DNA of 5,133 nucleotides from Rhodospirillales bacterium RIFCSPLOWO2_12_FULL_67_15 (lineage in GTDB: Bacteria; Pseudomonadota; Alphaproteobacteria; Rhodospirillales; 2-12-FULL-67-15). The stretch is taken from assembly GCA_001830475.1 (NCBI GenBank), contig MIAC01000222.1:620-5752 (forward strand), read 5' to 3'. Position numbers and translations under genes: made by a program. Within the stretch, counting starts at the first letter, position 1; each line of letters starts with the position of its first letter. Below the pieces are notes generated by a model. That model was not told where the DNA came from, ran no database searches, and saw only the letters and a list, made by a program, of their open reading frames with translations. Shown here one piece after another: positions 1 to 5,075 of this stretch.

Positions 1-1
1 G

Positions 2-406
2 ATCACCCTCGGCGTCGCCGATCTCGACCGCGCCCGGACGTTCTATGAGCGGCTCGGCTGGAAGCGCTCGGTCCGCAAGGCCGAAGGGGTGGTTTTCTTC
101 CAGGCGGGCTGCTTGGCGCTCGCGCTTTACCCGCGCGCCGATCTCGCCGCCGATGCGAACGTCCGGGCAGAAGGATCCGGCTTTTCCGGGGTCACGCTCG
201 CCTACAACGCGCGCAGTCTGGCCGAGGTGGACGCGGTTCTCAAGGAGGCGGTCGCCGCCGGCGCCGCGCTCCTCAAGCCGGCGCACGAAGCTTTCTGGGG
301 CGGCACCGTCGGTTATTTCGCCGACCCGGACGGGCATGTCTGGGAAGTGGCGTGGAACCCGCAGTTCGCGCTCGGGCCGGACGGCGCCGTGACGCTTCCC
401 GACTGA
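2..406 (+). CDS. VOC (glyoxalase/bleomycin-resistance fold) family protein, 5' partial
   Basis: The frame is open from the window edge and ends at TGA 404-406; the first visible residues are ITLGVADLDRARTFYERLGW. This is the classic opening of a VOC-fold protein, where a beta strand is followed by the 'D..RA..FYE.LG' helix. Near the C-terminus GGTVGYFADPDGHVWEVAWNP gives the matching 'F.DPDGH.WE' strand, whose Glu is usually a metal ligand in this superfamily. About 134 residues are visible, and typical single-domain members are 125 to 145 long, so probably only a handful of N-terminal residues are missing. The superfamily includes glyoxalase I, bleomycin/fosfomycin resistance proteins and extradiol dioxygenases. 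The substrate cannot be told from this sequence. Nothing links it functionally to the oxidase genes downstream; a 70 to 120 bp gap with hairpins separates them. Confidence 0.87.
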   Translation: MTLGVADLDRARTFYERLGWKRSVRKAEGVVFFQAGCLALALYPRADLAADANVRAEGSGFSGVTLAYNARSLAEVDAVLKEAVAAGAALLKPAHEAFWGGTVGYFADPDGHVWEVAWNPQFALGPDGAVTLPD

Positions 407-432
407 ACGCTTTTCCCGCCCGGAAATAAAAA

Positions 433-472
433 CCCGCCCCTCTGCTCGGTTTCTCTCGGGGCGCGGAGTTTT
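433..472 (+). terminator. possible weak intrinsic terminator after the VOC gene
   Basis: CGCCCC (435-440) pairs with GGGGCG (458-463). Two further C-G pairs form across a one-base bulge, the loop is 17 nt, and four T follow at 469-472. A smaller hairpin, TTTCC (412-416) with GGAAA (422-426), lies just upstream. The large loop and short T-run make this a weak candidate, but its place directly behind a stop codon and before a new transcription unit fits. Confidence 0.35.
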
Positions 473-479
473 CGCGTGC

Positions 480-495
480 AAGGCCGCGCGGCCTT
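480..495. repeat. 16-bp perfect palindrome
   Basis: AAGGCCGCGCGGCCTT is its own reverse complement. It lies in the gap between the VOC gene and the small secreted protein. It could be a dimeric regulator site or a GC-rich coincidence. A second small stem, GCCGGA (513-518) with TCCGGC (524-529), follows and abuts the ATG at 530, where it could affect translation initiation. No function is shown by the sequence. Confidence 0.35.
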
Positions 496-529
496 GACAA
501 GCAACCCCGCGCGCCGGATGCTTTCCGGC

Positions 530-865
530 ATGCCGCGCGCGGTCCGTTTGTTCCTGGTCCTGGCGCTCCTGCTGGCGCCCATCCTCCATCCGACGGCCCT
601 GGCCGCCCCGGGGCCGGCTGTCGGTTCCGTTCAGCACTACTCCGGCAACGATGACGGAGATGGAGATCACGGCGGGTCCGGGCTGCTGCACGGCTTCGGA
701 GTCCCTGCTTCGTGCGTCGGCGCGGGAGCGTGCGATCTGCAGACGATTCTGACGAGCGATGCGCCGGCGGGTCGAACCGCGACCCTCATCCATGATGTTC
801 GCCTCGACGCGCTGATCGGGCTCGACATATCGCCCGACCCCTCGCCGCCGCGCGTTTCCTTCTAG
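530..865 (+). CDS. small secreted protein of unknown function, possibly metal-associated
   Basis: From ATG 530 this encodes 111 residues. The first 25 form a textbook Sec signal peptide: MPRAVR, a hydrophobic core LFLVLALLLAPIL, and an ALA-AP cleavage site. The mature part has an acidic/His/Gly-rich patch (HYSGNDDGDGDHGGSG), a Cys-x5-Cys pair (CVGAGAC) and a proline-rich end (PDPSPPRVSF). I do not recognise a named family. The layout of short secreted protein, His-rich patch, one Cys pair and a C-terminal 'PPR' resembles unnamed small periplasmic proteins often found beside copper or heavy-metal genes; this is an impression, not a match. It ends 62 bp before the oxidase subunit II gene on the same strand, so a periplasmic role linked to copper supply or to the complex is a reasonable inference. 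In-frame alternative starts are ATG 518 and GTG 476. None has a clear ribosome site, and 530 was chosen because it gives the most compact signal peptide. Confidence 0.65.
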   Translation: MPRAVRLFLVLALLLAPILHPTALAAPGPAVGSVQHYSGNDDGDGDHGGSGLLHGFGVPASCVGAGACDLQTILTSDAPAGRTATLIHDVRLDALIGLDISPDPSPPRVSF

Positions 866-878
866 CCCGACCTGTTTT

Positions 879-898
879 TCGCGGTCCTCCGGCCGCGA
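879..898 (+). other. intercistronic hairpin before the subunit II gene
   Basis: TCGCGG (879-884) pairs with CCGCGA (893-898) around an 8-nt loop, between the stop of the small secreted protein and the ribosome site of the subunit II gene. A T-run lies before the stem, not after it, so this is not a plus-strand terminator. It may act as an mRNA processing or stabilising element, or it may be chance. Confidence 0.3.
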
Positions 899-927
899 GA
901 TGCGATCACGCTTGAAGGAGATTCGAC

Positions 928-1584
928 ATGACTGATGTTGCGCGCGCGGACTCCGGAAAAAGGCATTTCACCACCCGTCGCGGTTTCGTCGCGGCCGTAG
1001 GGTTCGGCATCGTCGGCCTCTACGGCCTGTGGGCCGGGTACGGTGCGGCGCCTTTGCCTTTCCTCGGCGGGTCCCACGAACCCGTGGCGGGCGAAGGGGA
1101 CGCGCACGGAATTGCCGGGGGCGGCCACGGCGCGGGCGGGGTGTCCTCGCCCGAGGAGTTTCGCCGCGGCGTCGAGGAGTTCGCCGCCCGTTACCGCCAG
1201 CCCGACGGCAGCGTCCGCCCAAGCGCGGCGGGCGGAGCGGCGGGCGCGCACGCGAGCCACGGGATGGACCACGCGGTGGACCAAGCGGCGGAAGCCGCCG
1301 GCGGTCCCGACGACGTTTACCTGATGGCCTATCAGTGGGGCTTCGAGCCCGCCGTGCTGCGGCTCGAAGCGAACCGGCCCTACCGCCTGCGCATGATGGC
1401 GGTGGACGTCTCCCACGGCGCGGCGATCCAGCTCGGCCGTGGCAGCCGGATCGTGCGCCTTCGCACCAACACGTTGGTCGAGCAGACGACGACCTTCGCC
1501 CGCCCCGGCGAGCATCTCGTCTATTGCACGGTCTATTGCGGCCCCGGCCACGCCCGGATGCAAGGCCGTCTGATCGTGGCCTGA
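928..1584 (+). CDS. ba3-type cytochrome c oxidase subunit II (CuA protein)
   Basis: This 218-residue membrane-anchored protein should receive electrons from a periplasmic donor and pass them to the heme-copper subunit. The C-terminal cupredoxin domain (about 128-218) carries a complete CuA set: H163 in VDVSHG, then C200, C204, H208 and M211 in CTVYCGPGHARM. The residue whose backbone carbonyl binds copper (Glu in aa3, Gln in Thermus ba3) is V202 here; a backbone ligand tolerates that. A single hydrophobic segment at about 19-38 anchors it, as in ba3 enzymes, whereas aa3 subunit II has two helices. The segment is preceded by TTRRGF, which resembles a twin-arginine motif. Between anchor and CuA domain lies a linker of about 80 residues rich in Gly, Ala and His (about 48-128). 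It makes the protein about 50 residues longer than Thermus ba3 subunit II (168 by memory). AAGGAG at 915-920, 7 nt before the ATG, fixes the start. The stop is 10 bp before the subunit I start. Confidence 0.92.
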   Translation: MTDVARADSGKRHFTTRRGFVAAVGFGIVGLYGLWAGYGAAPLPFLGGSHEPVAGEGDAHGIAGGGHGAGGVSSPEEFRRGVEEFAARYRQPDGSVRPSAAGGAAGAHASHGMDHAVDQAAEAAGGPDDVYLMAYQWGFEPAVLRLEANRPYRLRMMAVDVSHGAAIQLGRGSRIVRLRTNTLVEQTTTFARPGEHLVYCTVYCGPGHARMQGRLIVA

Positions 1585-1588
1585 GGGG
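1583..1588 (+). promoter_or_regulatory. ribosome binding site of subunit I inside the subunit II stop codon
   Basis: GAGGGG overlaps the TGA stop of subunit II (1582-1584) and sits 6 nt before ATG 1595. This supports the start and suggests that subunits II and I are translationally coupled. Confidence 0.75.
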
Positions 1589-1594
1589 AACGCC

Positions 1595-3346
1595 ATGAGC
1601 TACGATTTCGCCAAGCGTCTCGGCGCGTTGCCCGCCGCCGACAAGGCGCTGCTACTGACGCTGGCCGGGTTCGCGCTGCTGGCACTTCTGCTCGGGCTCG
1701 GCTTCGGCATGGCGACCGGCCTGGTGCGCGGCGGTTTCCTCGCCGGCCTCGACGACGAAACCGGATACCGGCTGATGACGCTGCACGGCGTCAACGCGTT
1801 TTTCTATTGGCTTTCGTTCGCGCAGGCCTTTCTCCTGCTTGCGCTGACCGTCGGTCATACCGGCGGGGCGAGCCGGATCGCCGCGCGCCCCGCCGCCTGG
1901 GCTGGCGCCGGCGCGATGATCGCGGGTTTCGGTTTGAGCGAGGCCGGCGCGATTTTCGGCCCGGCGCTGCTCTACGACGCGCCGCCCGAGCTGGCGATGG
2001 ACCCGTCGTTGGCGTTTGCCGCGGTCCACGGCGGTTATCTCCTGCTCGCCGCCGGGCTGTTTCTCGTCGCGTGGGCTGCAGTCGCGACCGCGCTGGAGCT
2101 CCAGCGCGAAACCGGCGGGGAATGGTCGACGGTCGAGTTCGCCGCCGTGGGCTGGGCGGGGCTTTTGATGGTCAGCACGATCGCCGCCTTCAACGCCTTC
2201 CTGCCCGCCTTGCTCTGGGGTTTGGGCCTCGCCGCGTCGCCCGCCGATTACTCGACCGCGTGGCACCTTCTCTTCCACAACATGCACTATCTGCCGCTGC
2301 TGGCGACGGTGGTGGTGTGGTACGCGCTGGTGCAGTGGTTCACCGGCGTGCGCTCGGCGTTCGGGACGACTTTTTCGAAGATCGCGTTCGCCGCCTACCT
2401 CGTGTTCGTCCCGCCGACCTCGCTCTACCACATGTTCCTCGAGCCCGACCTGCCGGGAACGGTGCGCACCCTCGGCTCGCTGCTCTAGCTCTTCATCGGC
2501 GTCCCGACCGTGCTCGTGTTCCTGGTGCTGACCTCCTCGCTCGAAATCGCCGCCCGAAAGTCGGGTGCGCGCGGGCTGTTCGGCTGGATCGGGCGCCTGC
2601 CGTGGCGTCATCCGGCGATGGCGGCGATCGGCGCGGCGGTGGTGAATTTGGCCCTCGGCGGGGTGTTCGCGTTCGTCCTCATCCAGGAAAAACTCGCGCC
2701 GCTGCTCAGCGACACCTTCATGGTCCCCGGCTATTTTCATTTTCTCACCATCGGCACGGTGACGCTTTCGTTTCTCGCCGGTTTCGTCGTCGCCGGGCCT
2801 GCGCTTTCCGCCCGGCCGATGCGGGGCAGCGCGTGGCTGGTCCGGCTGCCGTGGCTCGCGACCCTCGGCCTCGCGGTTTTCGGCGCGGCCGGCGTCGCCG
2901 CCGGCTACTTGGGCGTGCCCCGGCGCACGATCTCGGTCGCCTACGAAGGGCTGGCGCCGCCTGTATGGTCGGCGCTGATGGCGGGCGTCGGCACCGGCGC
3001 AGCGATCATGGGCGTCGCCATGATCGCCTATGTCGCGATCGTCGCGGTTTCGTTGCTAGCCCCGGCTCGCGCGGGCGACCCCCGGGTCGAAGAGCCCGGG
3101 GGCCCGCGCGCTTATCGAGATGCGCCCCTATCGGGGCGCGCCGAAGCCGGTTTGCCCGTCGCGCCGGGAGGCGCGCAACCCGCAGGCGTCGTTTGGCGCG
3201 GAGACGGGACGGTGGCGGCGGAGCGCGCCTGGGTCGGGCCGCTCGCCGTGCTCGTCCTGATCGCGGCGATGTACGTTTTTACCGCGCTTGCGTTCAACCT
3301 CATGCACGCGCTCCCCACCGTCGCGCTCGGCGGCGGCGGGCATTGA
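1595..3346 (+). CDS. B-family (ba3-like) heme-copper oxidase subunit I, interrupted by in-frame TAG, with altered active site
   Basis: One reading frame of 583 codons, counting the TAG at codon 298. An automatic caller would split it at 2486-2488 into 1595-2488 and a piece starting at GTG 2510. Both halves align end to end with Thermus ba3 subunit I (562 residues by memory). Shared landmarks are TLHG (61-64), SSLE, GLFGWI..LPW, VPG-x-FH (377-382) and VPRR. Alignment from the CuB pair to the heme helix is gap-free. H64 and H382, the low-spin heme ligands, are present. H228 and Y232 (FHNMHY) match the CuB His and the cross-linked Tyr. Y278 replaces the first His of the CuB His-His pair; H279 keeps the second. 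Y380 replaces the high-spin heme His. K-channel and propionate positions also differ. A hydrophilic linker (about 490-543) precedes the last helix. Membership of the superfamily is near certain. Oxygen reductase activity is doubtful. It could be a diverged reductase, a non-catalytic electron carrier, or a decaying gene. Confidence 0.88.
2486..2488 (+). other. in-frame amber stop within oxidase subunit I
   Basis: TAG at codon 298 falls between SLL and LFIGVPT, in the helix just after the CuB His pair. The frame continues for 285 more sense codons of clear subunit I homology. Single-base neighbours include CAG (Gln), TCG (Ser) and TTG (Leu). The next in-frame start, GTG 2510, has no ribosome site upstream, so independent translation of the second half is unlikely. 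Confidence 0.9.
3069..3109. repeat. long hairpin inside the subunit I linker
   Basis: GCGCGGG (3069-3075) pairs with CCCGCGC (3103-3109), and inside it CCCCCGGG (3079-3086) pairs with CCCGGGGG (3095-3102) around TCGAAGAG. A 3-nt bulge separates the two stems, giving 15 pairs in all. It lies in the coding sequence for the hydrophilic linker before the last membrane helix, 11 bp ahead of a second palindrome at 3121. Two adjacent strong stems in a poorly conserved loop suggest inserted palindromic DNA, not selection on the protein. Confidence 0.55.
3121..3143 (+). repeat. palindromic repeat, intragenic copy
   Basis: Its core GCGCCCC-TATC-GGGGCGC is a 7-bp stem with a 4-nt loop. The 23-bp unit matches the minus strand of 5053-5075 at 22 of 23 positions (T for C in the loop). 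A partial copy at 5120-5133 reaches the window edge. It is read in frame as part of the subunit I linker (around DAPLSGRAE). Confidence 0.65.
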
Positions 3347-3347
3347 C

Positions 3348-3353
3348 GGGAGA
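3348..3353 (+). promoter_or_regulatory. ribosome binding site of the 64-residue membrane protein
   Basis: GGGAGA begins one base after the subunit I stop and sits 6 nt before ATG 3360. It decides this start over an upstream in-frame ATG at 3288 that overlaps subunit I. Confidence 0.65.
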
Positions 3354-3359
3354 ACGGTC

Positions 3360-3554
3360 ATGACCTTCGATGTCCGCCTGCTCGCCGCCGTCGCCGTCGT
3401 CTGGGCGGTCATGGCGGCGCTCTACGCCACCGTGCCCATGCTCGCGCATATGCCGGGAAGCGCGATGCTGTGGGGCTCGGGCGCAGGCGTTTTCGCCCTG
3501 CTCGCGGGAGCGGCGTGGATCGCCGAGCGACGCAAACGCGGCGAAAACGGCTAG
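3360..3554 (+). CDS. small two-helix membrane protein, probable accessory subunit of the oxidase complex
   Basis: It encodes 64 residues starting 13 bp after the subunit I stop. Hydrophobic segments lie at about 5-27 ([21 protein letters not shown]) and 35-54 ([20 protein letters not shown]), with a short loop LAHMPG between them and a basic tail ERRKRGENG. By the positive-inside rule the tail should face the cytoplasm. I recognise no named family. Its size, its topology and its place as last gene behind subunits II and I suggest a small structural subunit, comparable in role to subunit IIa of Thermus ba3 (34 residues, one helix) or to other small oxidase subunits. That is inference from context. 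Its TAG stop shares the bases CTAG (3551-3554) with the stop of the converging rho gene. Confidence 0.75.
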   Translation: MTFDVRLLAAVAVVWAVMAALYATVPMLAHMPGSAMLWGSGAGVFALLAGAAWIAERRKRGENG

Positions 3555-4807
3555 GCATTCATCGAATCGAAGAAGCCGGCGTTGTTCTTGGTTTCTTTCA
3601 GCTTGCCGAGCAGGAACTCGATCGCGTCCGAGACGCCCATCGGCATCAGGATGCGGCGCAGCACCCACATCTTGGAGAGCGTCGCCTTGTCGACCAGAAG
3701 CTCTTCCTTGCGCGTGCCCGACTTGGTGATGTCGATCGAGGGGAAGGTCCGCTTGTCCGAAAGCTTGCGGTCGAGAACGATCTCCGAATTTCCGGTGCCC
3801 TTGAATTCCTCGAAGATCACCTCGTCCATGCGCGAGCCGGTGTCGATCAGCGCGGTCGCGATGATGGTCAGCGAGCCGCCGTCCTCGATGTTGCGCGCGG
3901 CGCCGAAGAAGCGCTTGGGCCGCTGGAGCGCGTTGGCGTCGACGCCGCCGGTCAGCACCTTGCCCGAGGACGGCACCACCGTGTTGTAGGCGCGTGCGAG
4001 CCGGGTGATCGAGTCGAGCAGGATCACCACGTCGCGCTTGTGCTCGACCAGGCGTTTCGCCTTCTCGATCACCATTTCCGCGATCTGGACGTGGCGAGTC
4101 GCGGGCTCGTCGAAGGTCGAGCTCACCACCTCGCCCTTGACCGAACGGGCCATGTCGGTCACTTCCTCCGGCCGCTCGTCGATCAGGAGCACGATCAGGT
4201 AGCATTCGGGATGATTGGCGGAGACGGAGTGCGCGATGTTCTGCAGCATCATCGTCTTGCCGGTGCGCGGCTGCGCGACGATCAACCCGCGCTGGCCCTT
4301 GCCGATCGGCGTGATGAGATCGAGAATCCGCGAAGTGAAGTCCTTGGTTTTCGGGTCCTCGACTTCCATCTTGAGGCGCCGGTCGGGATAAAGCGGCGTC
4401 AGGTTGTCGAAGTTGATCCGGTGGCGCACGTTCTCGGGCGGCTCGAAATTGATGGTGTTGACCTTCAAGAGCGCGAAGTAGCGCTCGCCGTCCTTGGGCG
4501 AGCGGATCTGACCCTCGACCGTGTCGCCGGTGCGCAACGAGAAGCGGCGCACCTGGGAGGGGCTGACGTAGATGTCGTCGGGGCCGGGGAGATAATTGGC
4601 CTGGGGCGAGCGCAGGAAGCCGAAACCGTCCTGCAAAAGCTCGATCACGCCGTCGCCGAAGATCGGCACGTCGTTGTCGGCGAGCTGCTTCAGGATCGCG
4701 AACATCATGTCCTGGCGGCGAAGCGCGCTCGGGTTCTCGATCTGCAGCTCCTCGGCATAGGCGAGAAGTTCGGCCGGGGTTTTGGCCTTGAGGTCCTTGA
4801 GATTCAT
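3551..4807 (-). CDS. rho: transcription termination factor Rho
   Basis: A complete 418-residue Rho (E. coli has 419). This hexameric RNA-dependent ATPase and helicase binds C-rich nascent RNA and releases RNA polymerase. The N-terminal helical domain covers about 1-45. The cold-shock-type RNA-binding domain (about 48-120) contains the RNP motif DGFGFLR (60-66). The ATPase domain has Walker A PRTGKT (180-185), Walker B VVILLDS (260-266), the Q-loop SSGKVLTGG (280-288) and the R-loop KGTGN (336-340). RIRNA-loop features such as SGTRKEELL are intact, so it should be functional. The start is ATG at 4807 (minus strand). Upstream RNA is pyrimidine-rich with no Shine-Dalgarno match, but homologous Rho proteins begin with the same MNLKDLK. 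In many alphaproteobacteria rho is followed by mnmE/mnmG; here the next gene downstream is on the opposite strand and the ends overlap by 3 to 4 bases. Confidence 0.98.
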   Translation of the reverse strand: MNLKDLKAKTPAELLAYAEELQIENPSALRRQDMMFAILKQLADNDVPIFGDGVIELLQDGFGFLRSPQANYLPGPDDIYVSPSQVRRFSLRTGDTVEGQIRSPKDGERYFALLKVNTINFEPPENVRHRINFDNLTPLYPDRRLKMEVEDPKTKDFTSRILDLITPIGKGQRGLIVAQPRTGKTMMLQNIAHSVSANHPECYLIVLLIDERPEEVTDMARSVKGEVVSSTFDEPATRHVQIAEMVIEKAKRLVEHKRDVVILLDSITRLARAYNTVVPSSGKVLTGGVDANALQRPKRFFGAARNIEDGGSLTIIATALIDTGSRMDEVIFEEFKGTGNSEIVLDRKLSDKRTFPSIDITKSGTRKEELLVDKATLSKMWVLRRILMPMGVSDAIEFLLGKLKETKNNAGFFDSMNA

Positions 4808-4890
4808 GGGGATGCAGGAGATCGAAGTCTTGAAGGGGGGATGAAACGGAGGGGTTGCGAGCGGAGCGAAAGAGGAAGCGAGGGAGCGGG
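4808..4890 (-). promoter_or_regulatory. cytosine-rich, G-poor rho leader, candidate rut site
   Basis: Over these 83 bases, read as rho mRNA, I count 43 C, 23 U, 9 G and 8 A. Long C-rich, G-poor, weakly structured RNA is the known signature of Rho loading sites. It lies directly before the rho start codon, inside a leader of about 200 nt. In E. coli rho is autoregulated by Rho-dependent attenuation in its leader. The same control here is an inference from composition. Confidence 0.55.
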
Positions 4891-4988
4891 CGCGCTGGGG
4901 ACGGAGGTCGCGCGCTTCGAGCTTTCCTGCCGGTCGGATCGGTCGTCGAAGGAAAAGGGGGCAGGACGCCCGTCGGGGAAGGGAGCCG

Positions 4989-5001
4989 GCTGAAATTCAG
5001 C
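4989..5001 (-). other. small hairpin near the predicted rho transcription start
   Basis: GCTGAA and TTCAGC flank one central base, placing a 6-bp stem at the very 5' end of the predicted rho transcript. It could stabilise the leader. It may also be part of an operator. Confidence 0.3.
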
Positions 5002-5012
5002 GGCCGGTCAAA

Positions 5013-5041
5013 GGATTAGCCAAAGTCCCGGAGTCTGTCAA
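5013..5041 (-). promoter_or_regulatory. probable sigma-70-type promoter of rho
   Basis: Read on the minus strand, a perfect -35 box TTGACA (5041-5036) is followed after 17 bases by TAATCC (5018-5013). The start of transcription would fall near 5006, giving a leader of about 200 nt. The -10 box is poor against TATAAT; an overlapping GCTAAT with 15-bp spacing is an alternative. The exact -35 box and the location between rho and a repeat support it. Confidence 0.55.
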
Positions 5042-5052
5042 ACGGGTTTTCC

Positions 5053-5075
5053 CGGCGCGCCCCGGTAGGGGCGCA
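5053..5075 (-). repeat. palindromic repeat, intergenic copy
   Basis: On the minus strand its core is GCGCCCC-TACC-GGGGCGC. It is the 22/23 partner of the copy inside the subunit I gene at 3121-3143. It forms the outer part of the left arm of the larger inverted repeat at 5062-5133. Confidence 0.65.

Noticed and set aside
494..522. TTGACA at 494-499 as a promoter for the secreted-protein/oxidase operon
   Set aside because: At the proper spacing the -10 position reads GATGCT, which is a poor match, and transcription would begin at or near ATG 530. Possible as a leaderless start but not supported enough to annotate.
2486..2488. Programmed recoding of the TAG, for example pyrrolysine or efficient readthrough
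   Set aside because: Nothing around the codon looks like a known insertion element, and pyrrolysine systems are not expected in this type of organism. Error or mutation is simpler.
2510..3346. Second half of subunit I as an independent gene starting at GTG 2510
   Set aside because: No ribosome site precedes it, the start would fall in the middle of a conserved helix, and the homology runs straight through the TAG. It is better described as one interrupted gene.
1595..3346. Assignment to a specific NO-reductase family (eNOR, sNOR, gNOR, nNOR)
   Set aside because: These are related B-family-like branches with altered active sites, but I could not recall a diagnostic set that includes Tyr at the high-spin heme ligand. 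Naming one would be a guess.
1807..3363. Long open frame on the plus strand overlapping subunit I, and similar long frames at 862-1596 and 1652-2740 (minus) and 3470-4993 (plus)
   Set aside because: Their products are Arg/Ala/Pro/Gly-rich or otherwise without domain signatures, as expected from GC-rich DNA opposite or out of phase with real genes. The real genes show clear family motifs.
3480..3620. Bidirectional intrinsic terminator between the small membrane protein and rho
   Set aside because: The genes overlap at their stops, and I saw no GC stem followed by a T-run on either strand there.
5043..5054. CGGG-TTTT-CCCG mini-palindrome as an operator for rho
   Set aside because: It is only a 4-bp stem adjoining the GC-rich repeat and has no second copy. 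Chance is likely.
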